A stretch of DNA of 64,000 nucleotides from Piper betle (taxonomy: Eukaryota > Streptophyta > Magnoliopsida > Piperales > Piperaceae). The stretch is from positions 1 to 64,000 of the forward strand of contig JAURVB010013845.1 of the NCBI GenBank assembly GCA_033002965.1. Direction: 5' to 3'. Numbering within the stretch: position 1 is the stretch's first letter; each line of letters starts with the position of its first letter. The notes below the pieces were generated by a model. The model did no database searches, had not been told where the DNA came from, and worked only from the letters and a program-made list of their open reading frames with translations. This document shows positions 11,077 to 23,130 of the stretch, one piece after another. The translations under genes were made by a program, and so were the position numbers.

Positions 11077-12400
11077 GCCCTACCCCGCCAATGAGACCCA
11101 ATGTCCTCATGTAGGGTTTAGTCCCTCCCTATACTTCTTGATCCTCCTCTCCAATTGCCACCCAGTCCCTTTCTCGTTCCCAACTAGCCTCGCTCCTCAG
11201 TTCCCTCTCCACTTGATAAGATGCTTTGTCCCAACCTTTGAAGCACGGTGCCTATACTTGAAAATCTTCCCCACCTTCTTCTCAAATTGGTTCCAGATGG
11301 TAGGTGGAGCTTTGTTAGAACGAGCTCTCTCTCCTTGGATTGACCGAATCCTCATGGAAAGCCTTGAGAAAGCTAACATGGAAAAAAGGAATGTTGTACC
11401 TTTGCAACAACTCTCTGATGCACCTCAATATGTCTGATTTTCCTCCAAATCTGTGGTGTGATCTTCAACATCACTTTGTGCCCCACAACTGAATGACAAT
11501 GCCCTCCTCGTCAGGTCTGCATATCTCTTCATTATGTTTGCTGCTTTGGCCAGTGAACCCACTACATCTTTGTACAACTCTTGCCAATCTTTGGCAAACC
11601 TATATGCAACTAGACCCTTTGCTCCACCTCCCTATAGATAAACCTTTGGTGGTGTAAGAGGTTGGTAGCCCGTTGCAACTTTGAAAGGACTAACCCCCAT
11701 AGCTAAAGTGTAGTGCAGATAATAACAAAACTACACCGCATTAAGAAGCTCCAACCAATTCCTCTAGCTAGCTATGACAAAATGCCTCAAGTACTCCTCG
11801 AGCACTACATTCGTCCTCTTAGTCTGCTTCGTTAGACTGAGAATGGTTTACTATAACAATGTTGGTCAGGACCACAGTACTTCCCCATGTTCATGAAGAA
11901 CCATTCGGTAGCAATCTAAGCTAAGCACCCATGTGGTATTGCTACAAATATGAGTACTTAGAAAACCGATCCACTAACCCTGTTGACATTCCCTTTACCT
12001 TGGGGGAGTCTAGTGAGACCTAACTCCATGGTCTCGTAGGCGCAGGTAATGGCTGTAGCAAGCCAACCTCTAGCCTTCTCTCCACCCTATCCTGCTGACT
12101 CACCAGACAGGATCTGACAAAAGCTTCATTATCAGCCTCCACTCTCAACCAATAATATGCCCTAGACATTTGAGCATGCACCCAGTCCCTACTTAGATGT
12201 CTTACCCACTAGGGATTGTGGGACTCCTCCCTAAGCTTTTATCCTAGTCTACCCATAGGGACACATAGCCAACCCCCACTAGTATAGACTAACTCATCAT
12301 CTATCCAATACATGTGAGTCCAGCCCCTGCTGACTCTATCAACCAGCTTCTTATCCTCGAGATTTGTCTTCGCCAACCCTCTAACATGCCCCAATGGCTC
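11077..12400 (-). pseudogene. Ty3/gypsy integrase remnant
   Basis: On the minus strand, 12085-12175 reads YYWLRVEADNEAFVRSC with the following SQQDRVE, the zinc-binding/pre-core region of gypsy integrase, with one expected Cys replaced by Ser. 11480-11610 reads LAKAANIMKRYADLTRR, the conserved post-core segment before the basic C-terminus. Many frameshifts and stops intervene. It is the 3' part of the polyprotein of the element bounded by the LTRs at 10498-11076 and 15469-17163. Non-functional. Confidence 0.75.
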
Positions 12401-13002
12401 CTGCCAGCTTGCCTATCTCTTCTTCCTTTGGGTCTTGAAGAACTTGTTAGCTACATTGTATGTAATGACAATGAACTTGGATCCCAACAAGTAAACTTGC
12501 CATACTCTCACAGCTTTGTCTGAAGTGTCCATCTCCACTTCAAATGGTTGTCCAAAATCCAGCAATTTCAGAATTGGCTTCGATGATGTGGCAGCTTTCA
12601 ACTCTTCAAAAGCTACACGGCATGGCTCCGACCACACCCTACGACTTATCCTCATCCAATAAGTCGGACAAAGGTGACACTTCCGGTAGGAATTGGCCAA
12701 ACCTCGGAAGCTCCTCTACTTTGCCACCTTTGCTGGCTCCAGCCACTCGACAATGGCACTCACCTTGGATTCCAGCGTTCACACCTTTTCCTGTCCAATT
12801 TCGTGCCCTAGGAAACTCCTCTTCCCCAAGCCGAACGCACACTACTCTCTCTTCCCTAAGAGATCGAGTTCCCTTAGCCAATTCAATCCCTCTCTCAAGG
12901 GACCCAATAAATCAGCACACAAGGGAACTAGGTACTTACTCTTAATGTTTACGGTACAGATGGCTGAATTTTCCGCCGAATCCAGCAACTCTCCTAACTA
13001 GA
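12401..13002 (-). pseudogene. Ty3/gypsy RNase H and RT thumb remnant
   Basis: The minus strand reads FEELKAATSSKPILKLLDF and PFEVEMDTSDKAV (12530-12650), the start of gypsy RNase H with the D of 'DASD'. Upstream lies the RT thumb/connection ('...NSYRK', FLGHEIGQ-like reading near 12770-12870). The space left for the RT palm, between here and the fragment at 13540, is too short to hold the YxDD catalytic region, so the RT core appears deleted. Frames are broken repeatedly. Confidence 0.75.
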
Positions 13003-13156
13003 TGTGAGATCCCTCAACTTAGTCCCACATCTAATACCTACTGGGAGAAGATCCTGTTTATAAGTGGGAATGGGCTATAGATCTTTAACTTTCGGGGTAC
13101 CCATTTTAAAGAAATGACTTCTCCCATTAAGTTGCACTTTGGGCTGGGTCGTTACA
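13003..13156 (+). repeat. TRIM 5' LTR
   Basis: 154 bases, TG...CA ends, about three differences from the partner LTR at 13386-13539. Confidence 0.93.
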
Positions 13157-13385
13157 AATGGTATCAGAGCCGACCTGGTTTCATGTTAGATGGTGGGATG
13201 GACTAGGGACGTTGGCTAGGCTGCCGGTCACGGGCCAAAAAAGGTCGTGGGCTGGGGTTAGCAACGGGCCAAGACTAGAAACGTTGGCTAGGCTGCCGGT
13301 CACGGGCTAGAAAGGATGTGGGCTGGGGCTAGCAACGGGCCAAGAATAGGCATTTCGGGGACGAAATTTCCTAAGGTGGGTGGAT

Positions 13386-13539
13386 TGTGAGATCCCTCAA
13401 CTTAGTCCCACATCTAATACCTACTGGGAGAAGATCCTGTTTATAAGTGGGAATGGGCTATAGATCTTTAACTTTCGGGGTACCCATTTTAAAGAAATGA
13501 CTTCGCCCATTATGTTGCACTTTGTGCTGGGTCGTTACA
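13386..13539 (+). repeat. TRIM 3' LTR
   Basis: 154 bases, the same ends as the 5' LTR, followed by the target duplication 'ctaga'. Confidence 0.93.
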
Positions 13540-13544
13540 CTAGA

Positions 13545-14060
13545 TCTTCAGCTCTATGAGTTCCTTAGGCAACATCCCATCTGTCACCTTGGCTGGTGCA
13601 CTCTCTCCTGGCACCAACTTGATTTGGTGTTTGATCAATCCCTTGGGAGGCAACCCATCTAGTAATGTGGCAGGCATTACATCTGAATACTCATCCAGAA
13701 TTCCCACCAGGTTATCCGGCACCTCTACCAAGTGGTCCAGTAGGATCTCCATCATCATAGCAAGATAAGTTAAGTCCCCTTTCTTGCACCTTAGAGCAAC
13801 CTGCATTGCGATAGCTGCTCCTTACTGACGGTGCAGTCCTCAACCTTCAAAGGTCCTCCCTGGCCACGAACAAAGCTTGCAACCGTCCTATCTATGATCA
13901 GTATACCTCCAAGTTGTGGAAACACTCCCACGCCGACAGTCCTCATGAAGGCGTTCCTGATGATTAGATCGAAATCATCCATCTCGATGACCATCAAATC
14001 CTCTCGGCCTTCATACTCCCCAAGCAGACTTTTACATTTTTGGAAATTCCTTCAACTTGC
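13545..14060 (-). pseudogene. Ty3/gypsy protease and RT-linker remnant
   Basis: The minus strand at 13806-13540 reads LVGILDEYSDVMPATL...LVPGESAPA...LPKELIEL. This is the conserved linker before gypsy RT (family pattern: EF.DVMP..LP..LPP.R..DH.I.L.PG..P....YR.SP.EL.EL). 13997-13791 reads MDDFDLIIRNAF...GVFPQLGGILIID, the C-terminal part of the retropepsin-like region. The frame changes between the two. Part of the same decayed element. Confidence 0.8.
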
Positions 14061-15114
14061 CTCGCTTGTGAGTTAACCGCCTTGATCCTACTGGTATTGA
14101 TCCCAGTAGTCAACCCTAGCTCCAACGTCATCCCCTTGGAAACAAAACTGTTCATAGCACCAGTGTCTATCAGGATGAAACCTTCCTCTCGTTCACTATG
14201 ATCGGAACATACATCAAGTTAGCTCCTCCGAAAGCTGTACATCTAGCTCGCAATGCCCCGAGAATCTGAAGGGTAGATGCTCAAGTAGGAGACCCTTCCT
14301 CCTGATCTTCATCTGCAGCAACCACCAGGGCACTAACCTTGGTCTTCGTCAGGCACTCTATAGCCCATGTGGGCTATTGCATAGAAAGCACCCGAATTTC
14401 CTCACATCTTGCACCTGATCCTTGCTACTTGACCTAACCTCTGGCTTCTTCTTCTTTGGCCGAAACGGCTCCTCCTTGCCATCTCATCGGCTATCTAGGC
14501 CTCTAGTGGTCTTCTTGCTCAAGGTATCATCTTTTACACCCATTCTCAGCTGTAAGTCCAACCAAGGCATTGGCTGCCACCAAAGCTGCGGGTAGATCAT
14601 GCACCTTCTACCTCTTCAATTCCAATTGTGCCCATGGCTGTAAACCAGAGATAAAGTTAAACAACTTATCATTCTTAAAGATGTTCTTGATGTCCAGCAT
14701 GCAAGAACTGAATTCCTTAACATATTCTCTCACGGTTCTGATCTATCTCAACTTCTTAAGTCGATCTCTTGCCACCCATGTAGTGTTGGTTGGCATGAAC
14801 TGCTCCCGAAGTTCCCGTTTTAGGATTCCAAATCTCTATACGGGGCGGCCAACACTCTCATCCGCCTTGGTGCAAGTTCTGTACCATAACCTGACATCCC
14901 CCATCATTAACATGTTGGTCATAGAAACCTGCCTCTTTTCGGGTATCTTCGCAGCCACGAAGTACTCTTGCATATCCCAGATAAAGTTCTCTAGGTCCTC
15001 GACCAACCTATCCCCCTCAAACTTCTTTGGCTCTAGCACCTTGAGCCTTCCTAGAATAGAACAATCTTCACCCGTATGATCAACACCAACATGTTGAGGC
15101 TGCATCACGACCAC
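14061..15114 (-). pseudogene. Ty3/gypsy gag and protease remnant
   Basis: The open stretch 15114-14836 (minus) reads LKVLEPKKFEGDR...LENFIWDMQEYF...VSMTNMLMMGDVRLWYRT, the retrotransposon gag capsid domain. A decayed zinc knuckle (CFLCNSPH) can be read near 14364-14387. The rest is frame-broken. Confidence 0.8.
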
Positions 15115-15450
15115 CTACTTCAACAATGCCACATCCGCGTGCAAAGCTTCCACCATAGCTAGGAGACCACCAAGCATCTCCGCCGTCTCTCACTGTGCAC
15201 TACTGGGCCCAGGTCTGCTCTCCAAGCAACTAGAGAATTCAAGTCCAACAACCAGTTAAGGACTATAGTCGGTCGAAGACGGTTTGTCCATCTCCATTGT
15301 CGATAGGCCCTCCTACCAACACTTCAAGTCATGTCAATCTCGTTTTTGAGAGATTCGGTAAATCGTATGTCCATCACTTGATTGGTTTATTAGTAGATTG
15401 TGGAGGTTCCCATGGAACTTGTGACAGTGTTGTACGGCTACTTTGGAAAC

Positions 15451-15464
15451 TTTGGCTTTGATAC
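15451..15464 (-). promoter_or_regulatory. Primer-binding site of the gypsy element
   Basis: 'ttggctttgatacc' is the reverse complement of GGTATCAAAGCCAA, one substitution from the initiator-Met tRNA-type PBS. It lies four bases before the proposed inner end of the right LTR, as expected for a minus-strand element. Confidence 0.7.
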
Positions 15465-15468
15465 CTTC

Positions 15469-17163
15469 TGTCATGGGGCTGATCTATGGTACAATTTTTC
15501 ATCCACAACTCACGTCTGGAGTGGCATATTTCCCTCCTGGAAACACTTAGCCTTCCACAAGTATGCAGTAATACCGCCTCAAACAGTGGCACACGGAACC
15601 TGCCGCACAGTGCAACGCCGACACCCCAGTCTGATATCACACTTAACTATGCATGCTCACAATATCTGGTCACTGGCTACCGATAATTCAACATAGACCA
15701 ATCAAACACACATAATAAGCATAATCATGCTAAGGTTGTGTAGCATCAAACGTCCAAACCAAGTCCCTATTCAGTTGTACAAGATCTTGAGGAATCCAGC
15801 TTTGGATCTTGTAATCAGTGTACCATGCAACAAAGTGCACAGATGTCAACACCACAAAATTACGGGACTCCGGCCCCAACCTTAATTTCATTAACTAGAA
15901 ACCAAAGATACAAGTAATCAATCTACCTTAACTATTCGGTTAGTGTGGACATGCAAACCCCACGCCCTGCCTCCCTTCCCAATAGGGAGGCTGTGAAAAT
16001 AAGAGTAACCCAGCAGCCCGCTTTAAGTACCAGTCCCTGCACTCGAAGAACCGGTCGTAGCAACTTCACGTGTCCCCTTGCATGATCAGGGCTTCTCTTC
16101 TCCACTAAGAGAACCACACAAGTTTTCTCCATTACTTTGTACACAAGAGGACGTCCCGCTTATATAGACATCTTTGTGTTTATTCATATCTCTAAAGATC
16201 CTAACCGCATATCTCCATGAAGATCTCGTTTATGCTTAGAGTTAGCAACCAACTCCCTTGCCGTTGCCATAAGGATAGATCTCAATCTCTATGAAATCTT
16301 CTCATCCTTATTGGCAAATCCACTCAAACAAATCCTTCGGCGCATTGTGGTCATGGTGTCTCACCCTCCTGGTTTGACCCTAACCCCTACTTAGCCACCC
16401 AAAACCTCCTCTCGGTGCTTCCAGTGAATTGCTTGCTCCAAATACCAGAATTCCTAGTACCGCTAGGAATTCCAGTACCTCACCCTCCTGGTTCAACCCT
16501 AACCCCTACTCGGCCACCCAAAACCTCCTCTCAGCGCTTCCAGTAAATTGCTCGCTCCAAATACCGGAATTTCTAGTACAGCTACGAATCCACTGTATTG
16601 ATCTCTCCAAATAACGGAACTCCTAGTAGCGCTAGGAATTGTAGCACTGCTAGGCTACCTCAACCCAAATGCCGTGATTCTGGTGTTTTGCTCGATCACA
16701 CCCATGCACTCGCATTCTGATATTCCATTTGGTCACGCTCCTGAGCCCACGCACTCACGTTCCACTATTCTACTTGGTATTTCCATTAGTATGCATGGTC
16801 CTCAACCTTGCTATGCTGATGTGCATGCTCGTAGCTGCTCGCCCTGTGTTCAGTCATCACACCCCACAAACTCGCTACCTGGAACCCGTCACACCTCTGA
16901 GGTTTCCTCTATGCCAATATGCAACGACATGCTCGGTACTCCATTACTGATCATTTTACTATTACACTGCTCGCTATCGGTATCTCGCCTGACATGCTCC
17001 ATGCACCACAGTTTGATCCTTACCTGCAACTAGAACACGAATCTACTTTGGTCAATTGTTTCCACCATTCAAATAGCGCAGACTATCCATGAGGAACATA
17101 GGATCACTAGTAACAACCGCCAAAACCTAGCTCCATCTCGTCCCTAGGACTAGACCTGTAAAT
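15469..17163 (-). mobile_element. 5' LTR of the minus-strand Ty3/gypsy element
   Basis: It lies directly beyond the PBS and its outer 600 bases match the truncated LTR at 10498-11076. The outer end is 'gacctgta' near 17160. Inside, 16360-16597 is a tandem duplication with a period of 119 ('ctcaccctcctggtt' at 16360 and 16479). The LTR carries several short palindromes of the type CCTAGTAC..CTAGG (for example 16450-16470 and 16618-16640). No target duplication can be checked because the other LTR is truncated. Confidence 0.65.
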
Positions 17164-18169
17164 GCGCTTACGCCCTCACATCTTCCATATCACCAACCAC
17201 GGTACTCGAGTGGCAAAAGGAACACTTAAGTTAGTACCACAAATTCGGAAATGCACTGCATTATGCAGTACCCTCATACACCGCACTACCTTAGGGTTTG
17301 AAGGAATACTAGTGCGGTCTATACATATCTCCGTACCACTCATTCTCTTATTCATGAAATCTGCAAAAATATGTGTACTTATATAATAGGCTTAGGGAAG
17401 AGGCTTGTATTATATATTTCTGGAGCTTAAGTTCAAAAACAAACAAGGGATCTCATCATTGTTGTAAAACCCTGAAAAAAATAATTAGATTATTTTATTT
17501 AGGGCTTTGTAAATCTTAGTACGAATCGTAAATATTATTTAATTAAATTAATTCTTGAAAAAAATTAATATTATAAATTATTGATTTTGACCTTCAATGC
17601 AACGACCAGCCCGTTATGAGCCACAGGCCAAGTGCTACTATATGAAACTAAATGTCTCATAAATTAATTTTCTATTAATTTTCAAGATTTTAAATAAATC
17701 CATAATAATAAATTTAATATACAAATGCTCAGAATAATCTAAGCCCCATGAACAGAAGCAAAATCCCACTGTCATGCAAACAATCTCGAGAAAAGAATAG
17801 TCCAATAATAAAGTCCTCCAGTTGGCCCGACTCTACCCATCCTTCCATGCTCATACCTGCGGAGGCAATTCCGCGTTAGTGATAAAAAGACTAAGTCCTA
17901 TAATTACAAGAAACAATTAATATATCCCACAACATCTGAATTACGTCTTTTAGTGATTATGGGCCTCTACTGAGCTCTTAATATGCAGGGAGGGTGGCCG
18001 CCCATCCAGCTACAATCCCATATATGCGCACACATGATATGTGGCCCTAGACCTATAGTTACCAATATTTGCCATTGACTCACCCTCTCAGTATCACAAG
18101 TGCATTATGAGCAGTCTTGCGCCACTGCGCCCTGTCATCACTTTCGGCATGGGGGCAAGTATTTAATCT
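17164..18169. other. Non-coding, repeat-like DNA
   Basis: AT-rich with intermediate-GC blocks. No coding homology and no partner recognised inside the window apart from the structure that begins at 18170. Confidence 0.4.
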
Positions 18170-19560
18170 TTCAGGGGGTGTTGCCCTATGTCGGATTGAG
18201 TCAATTCATTGACCCCGGTTGCACTCGGTGCATGGTGGTCAAAAATGAACTCAAGTTAACTAAGACTCTCACATAGTATTTTTTTTTAAGGGTGCTGCCC
18301 TATGTCAGACTGAGCCAATTCTTTGACCCCGGTTGAGCTCGGTGCATGGTGATTGAATGTGGGCTCAAGCCGACCAAGACTCCCAAATCGAAATATATAT
18401 CATTTTAAGTAATTATACGAATCTGGAGAGTTTGCAACTGAACTCGCAACTGCGACCAACAATCCTAATCTGAACAAGAAAATAACATTATACATGAGTA
18501 TAATTTTATTCGAGTAGAAATACATGCAAGTAAATGACTTAATATATCATTATTAAAACTTGACAACATAAAGCATACAGCATTCAAACAATATTAAACA
18601 TTAAATTCTCAACATTTACAACAAGTCTAGTGACATAAGATCAAACAATTGTATGTACTTGTAAAAACCATGATTTTTATTACAAGACTCGAACCTAAAT
18701 ATTATGAAATAAATATAGATGAACCAATATGGTTGGTTATCAAGTCGACCGGTCATGGTTCAACTTAAGGTCACCTAGAAAATACCTATTCATGAATGGA
18801 TGATGGGGTGTGAGAATTTAATGAAGGGGTCGTTGAACCTAGGAAATACCAATGGATGATGGGGTGTGAGAATTTAATGAAGGGGCTCGTTGAACCTAGG
18901 AAATACCAATGGATGATGGGGTATGAGAATTTAATGGAGGGAATGGTTGAAGTGTATATATATGCAGGAGGAGGGAGTATTTCATCCCTCATCTCCGTCC
19001 TAGGTGACCTCCCCATTACTGTGTGAGTATTTCATCCCTCATCTTATTTGTTTACATTAGGATTCTTACATGCAAGGTTTGTTGAAGACGCCCTACCAAG
19101 TTGCTAGATCTCCAGTGTCTTATGCATGGAATTCTTGTCGATTGCTTAGTTGTTTTGTAAATGGACATGTTAATAATTAAATTATCTATTAGATAATGGC
19201 GATTTGGATGGGGATAATTAATAATTAATTATCATTAGAATTGCTAAAAATTTAATAAGGAATGAAGACTAACATGAACTAATTACATCATTTAAAATTG
19301 ATAGTATATTAGTCATGTAAGTTGCATGTAGGTTCATGCAAAATATAATTATACTAATGTATAATTTTATGCCCTCATTCAGATTAGGGTTCACGGGTCA
19401 CAGTCAGACGAAGTCACAAGTCAGGTACGTATAATAGGTAAAACATCGTACTTTCCTTGTTGATAGCCTAGGTCGGCCTGAGCCCAGATTCGACCACCAT
19501 GCACCGAGTGCAACCGGGGTCAAAGAATTGACTCAGTCCGACACGGGGTCGTATTATGTG
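18170..19560. repeat. Inverted repeat with direct repeats inside
   Basis: A block around 'gtcaattcattgaccccggttg' / 'ctcggtgcatggtg' occurs twice in direct orientation (about 18176-18262 and 18290-18375). It recurs inverted at 19463-19549 ('caccatgcaccgagtgcaac', 'ggggtcaaagaattgactca'). Flanking sequence also pairs (18425-18475 with 19375-19425, diverged). The loop holds three ~58-base tandem units at 18795-18955 ('ggatgatggggtgtgagaat'). It could be two LTR-like fragments in opposite orientation or a foldback element. Confidence 0.6.
18792..18958. repeat. Three tandem ~58-base units
   Basis: 'atggatgatggggtgtgaga' begins at about 18794, 18850 and 18908. The third unit is more diverged and truncated. 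Confidence 0.85.
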
Positions 19561-19594
19561 CGTAAATTGTGTAATGCATCGACATTGTTTTGGA

Positions 19595-19805
19595 GTAGTG
19601 ATAGCCGCCCCATAAAAAGGCTACGACCGGGGTGAGCGAGGCACAACGATTCCTCCATCGCACTGGAGTGCAGTGATAGCCTCCCCATAAAAAGGCTTCG
19701 GCCGGGGTGTGTGTGGCACTGGCACTAGAGTTGGTAGTGAGAGCTTCCCCACAAACGGGCGTAGCATTCACCTGAGTGCAGTGATAGCCTCCCTTTTGTG
19801 AGGAA
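19595..19805. repeat. Degenerate tandem repeat
   Basis: Units of the form 'agtgatagcc.ccccataaaaaggct.cg.ccggggtg' occur at 19597 and 19671, with partial units at 19735 and 19780. No gene. Confidence 0.7.
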
Positions 19806-22287
19806 GTTTGGTGCAGAGTTTTAGGCTTTTTCACCAAAGAAGAGGTTAGTAAACTTAACTAAAACATGTAATTCATGTATACTCATGCAATATCTTCATG
19901 TTTCATGTTTTGTTTGATGTTTCATGTTATCTAAATGTTTGTACTCATCTTCTATGCTTCTAAACATATTAGAACCATATTTAAGTGTAAATGAGTTTAA
20001 CATGTAGTTCTAATGATTTAACCAAGTTCTAGAATCAAGTGGTTAAAAAGATCTCTAAAAAATCATGGAAAAATAGGTTAAATCATGTTAGATTGTAAAT
20101 CTAAAACCCTTGTTTTATTATTTGGATATTAAGAAAATCTCATTTTTGTTTGATAAAAATTGGATGCAAAATGAAAATGATAAAGAAATTCTGTTTAGAA
20201 ACCCTAGCACCAACATTGCAGCGTTACACCGTGTAACACTGCATATCTGAAGATGAAGAAGACACGACTCAATGTCGTGGACTCCGAACCCAGGGTTTCT
20301 ACTACCAAGATTTTCACTTGAGGTAAAAATATGTGTGGTCAGTGCCACGGTGACCCTCACTAATTGTGAAACCCTAGCCACAAACGCCGCAATGCTCAAG
20401 TCCAACACCTCAATGCTCATGCCCTAGGTTTGTTTTTCATGTTTATTAGTTAATGCTGATTGATGTACTCCATGTTAATGATTATTTTATAATTGTATGA
20501 TGTTAGTATGACAATGTTAACATGTTATTGATGTTATTGATGCTTGTAATGTTAACAATGTCAATCATGTACATTATGCATGTCATGTCATATCATATAG
20601 ATATGGGTAGACTAGTCTAGATTGTAATACATGTTAATTGTCATCCAGAGTAGTAGTAGGTCATGTAGTTGAGACTCAAAGCTTGTTAGCAAGCTGATCA
20701 GGTTCCGTGTTTGACATTAATTGGGGAGTTTTATGATGCTCTACTTTACATGATTAGTTGGCTATTTATAATCATTTTGTGTTAAATCAACATGTCGTAT
20801 GTATTATATAACATACGTACATAGACACTAGTTTTTCTTTTTTCTTAATGTATCACGGTACGTTAGTTCTAACCGATTTAACATATGTGTTACGCTAGAG
20901 GGTACGATGCATCTCCCTTAAGTAAAGACCATGACTCCAGCACCCTAGGCCACTGTCTTGATAGTGCACAAGATCAATTATGGTTTATCATGTGGATTTT
21001 GTAGATCACTGCTATACCTCCCTAGGAGTTAGATGTGGAGCTTAATAATGCATCTAGGTGCGCAATTATCTAGTTATTCAGCCATGAGCTTACGCGTCCC
21101 AGTGGCTAGTATCGTAGTTTTTTTAACATTTTATATTTTAAGCTATTAAAGCACAACCTTAAGGATAAAAAGGCCAGTAGCTAGTCTAGTTTTTCCTAGT
21201 GAAGTCGACATATGTTGATCAAGCAACTAGATCAATTTTTACGTAGTTTTTTAGTACGTGATCCTAGTTTGATGAAGGAACGAAGTCAGTTTCAGAAATT
21301 CAATATTTACAGCACATAATTTCCAAAACCGTGTAGTTACTTTAGTATTTGGTATGGCTTGATAGAGTTTGATATGTATTGGATTTTCAAGAGACTAATA
21401 AATTCAAAGTCCAATACATAATACACTTAAATGCATTAATTAAAATATATTTTATATAAATAATTTATAAAATAACAGTTTGATAAATTGCTAATAAATA
21501 AAAATAATTATTTACAAAATGTAAAACCTTTATCTCGTGGATATATTTATTCTAATTATAAAAAATAATTATATTTGTCAGTATAACAAAAAAATAAAAC
21601 AAAAAATATATAGTAATTTTATTTTGTCTTCATTAGTTATTTTTTAAGATGAACTAATATTCATGTATATAAAAATTAAAGTGTTATGGTATATACCTAG
21701 TAAAATGATTTTTTTAAGTATAAGGATACAACCTTAAAAAATTCGTAATTGATGTCAGTAAAGATAATTAAAATAGATAGTCCTATTTAAATTTTAAGTT
21801 AAACTTATAATTTTATATTGATGCATCTGATTAATTTATTCAAATGATAAATGATTACATGAAAATACTAATATATGATGCACCTATCATTTTTATATAT
21901 ACTTTTTAAATACCATTATTTTTGGTTAATTTTTTTAAAATGTGTTACAGTTAACTATTCATTGTAATATTTGCCTTCTAAATCCGATGCTTCCCAAAAC
22001 TCCCATAAGTACCAAATTTTAAGGTGTTCAATACGTATCTATGAACGATAGGACGAATGGAGGTTGACCAGTTTGACTGTAGTTTGTTGTGGTAAGTGGT
22101 AAATGCAACTCTTTATAAATTGTTATTTATTATTTGGTATTTCTGTTCATATATTATTTTAGTCAATATTGTAAAATAAAAGTATTAGTTCTAAATTTTA
22201 TCCTATGCATTGATTCTTATGGTTGTGTTCTTTAGATGGATACTATTTGGTATGTACAATTAATTAAAGCTTCTTTAAACATAAAAT

Positions 22288-22290
<3 letters not shown>
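19806..22290. other. Long AT-rich non-coding stretch
   Basis: No coding pattern or recognisable repeat partner. Bases 21365-21425 can pair locally ('tatgtattggattt' with 'aaagtccaatacata'). Confidence 0.5.

Positions 22291-22318
<28 letters not shown>
22291..22318. repeat. (AT)n microsatellite, left of the TIR element
   Basis: 14 AT repeats immediately before the left end of the TIR element at 22319. Confidence 0.9.
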
Positions 22319-22321
<3 letters not shown>

Positions 22322-23128
22322 TAAAATATTTCTCAACCAAAGACAGGAAAGCATTCCTGCGCATTGACTTTTAATCTGGCCATCCGATTATAAAGACGGC
22401 TCAGATTTATTCTTATTATTAAAAAATAAAAAATAAAAAAATGTCTACCCTTCTCCCTTCATGCACCGCCATTGCGACTGCTCCTCTCCATGCTGGCCGA
22501 CCTCCAACGCCGCCTCCACCCCGTACCAACCCCCGGTCACCCTCCCCCTGCCACCGTCGGCACGGGTGACGACAACCCTCTCCCCATCCCGTTTCTTCCT
22601 CTCCCTTGTCCCCCATGTCGCTGCCTTCGTCGCGGCCCTCACCATGGATAACTTTGCAGTCGAGCTCGGCTGGCTCCGCCTTCTCCCTAGTAGCACCTCT
22701 CTCCCCCTCCTCCACACCTTGCCACTGCCCTACTAGCTCACTCGTAGGGCGGCCACACATGGCCGCCCATAGTCAGATCGGTCCGCGCGGCCACATATGT
22801 GGCCGCACAGTCTTATGGGGCAGGGAGGCTAGATCTGGCCAATGAGTGTCGGGCTTGGCTATCCCCTGACCAGATCTAGCCGAGGGACGGTTAGGTCCGC
22901 CTGCGGTGAATAGAGCTGACCGGCAACTACCAAATCTAGATCTAGTCACGCCGCCCATAAGGCTAGGTGGCCACAGCCCTTGGCCGGAGGCACCGTCAAC
23001 ACCACCATTGCCTTTAGGGAAAAGGTTTTTTTTTTTTTGAAAACGATGGATCTGGGTCGTCTATGTAATTGGTTGGCCCAGATCAAAGTATGGGGTAGAA
23101 AAATTTTCTGCCCTGACACACCTCACCG

Positions 23129-23130
<2 letters not shown>
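22319..23130. mobile_element. TIR element with GC-rich cargo inside a TA microsatellite
   Basis: Sequence at 22368-22412 (cttttaatctggcca...agacggctcagattt) pairs as an imperfect inverted repeat with 23039-23088 (gatctgggtcgtc...ggcccagatcaaag). Outer ends pair loosely (ggtaaaatatttct with agaaaaattttctg). Between them lies a GC-rich block, 22440-22990, open in several frames but with no protein I recognise. Both sides are (TA)n. Candidates are a Pack-MULE-like element or a Micron-type element, which is known in rice to sit in TA microsatellites. No 9 bp target duplication could be resolved because of the TA repeats. Confidence 0.5.

Larger units (their letters stand above)
13003..13539 (+). 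mobile_element. Complete TRIM (terminal-repeat retrotransposon in miniature), 537 bp
   Basis: Two 154-base LTRs (13003-13156 and 13386-13539), both starting TGTGAGATCC and ending GTTACA, differ at about three sites. A primer-binding site 'tggtatcagagc' (initiator-Met tRNA type) follows the first LTR at 13159-13170. A motif 'ggggacgaaattt' (13356-13368) and a purine-rich stretch precede the second LTR. The 5 bp target duplication is 'ctaga' (12998-13002 and 13540-13544). The 229-base internal part carries two tandem copies of a ~75-base unit ('cgttggctaggctgccggtc' at 13210 and 13284). It has no coding capacity. It is inserted in the plus orientation in the minus-strand gypsy pol remnant. Confidence 0.95.

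Noticed and set aside
13003..13539. Cassandra-type TRIM carrying a 5S rRNA-like promoter
   Set aside because: I see no 5S-like internal promoter motif in the 154-base LTRs, so only the general TRIM class is supported.
22461..22845. Functional gene in the GC-rich cargo of the TIR element
   Set aside because: Frames are open on both strands, Pro/Ser/Ala- or Arg/Gly-rich, with no recognisable domain.
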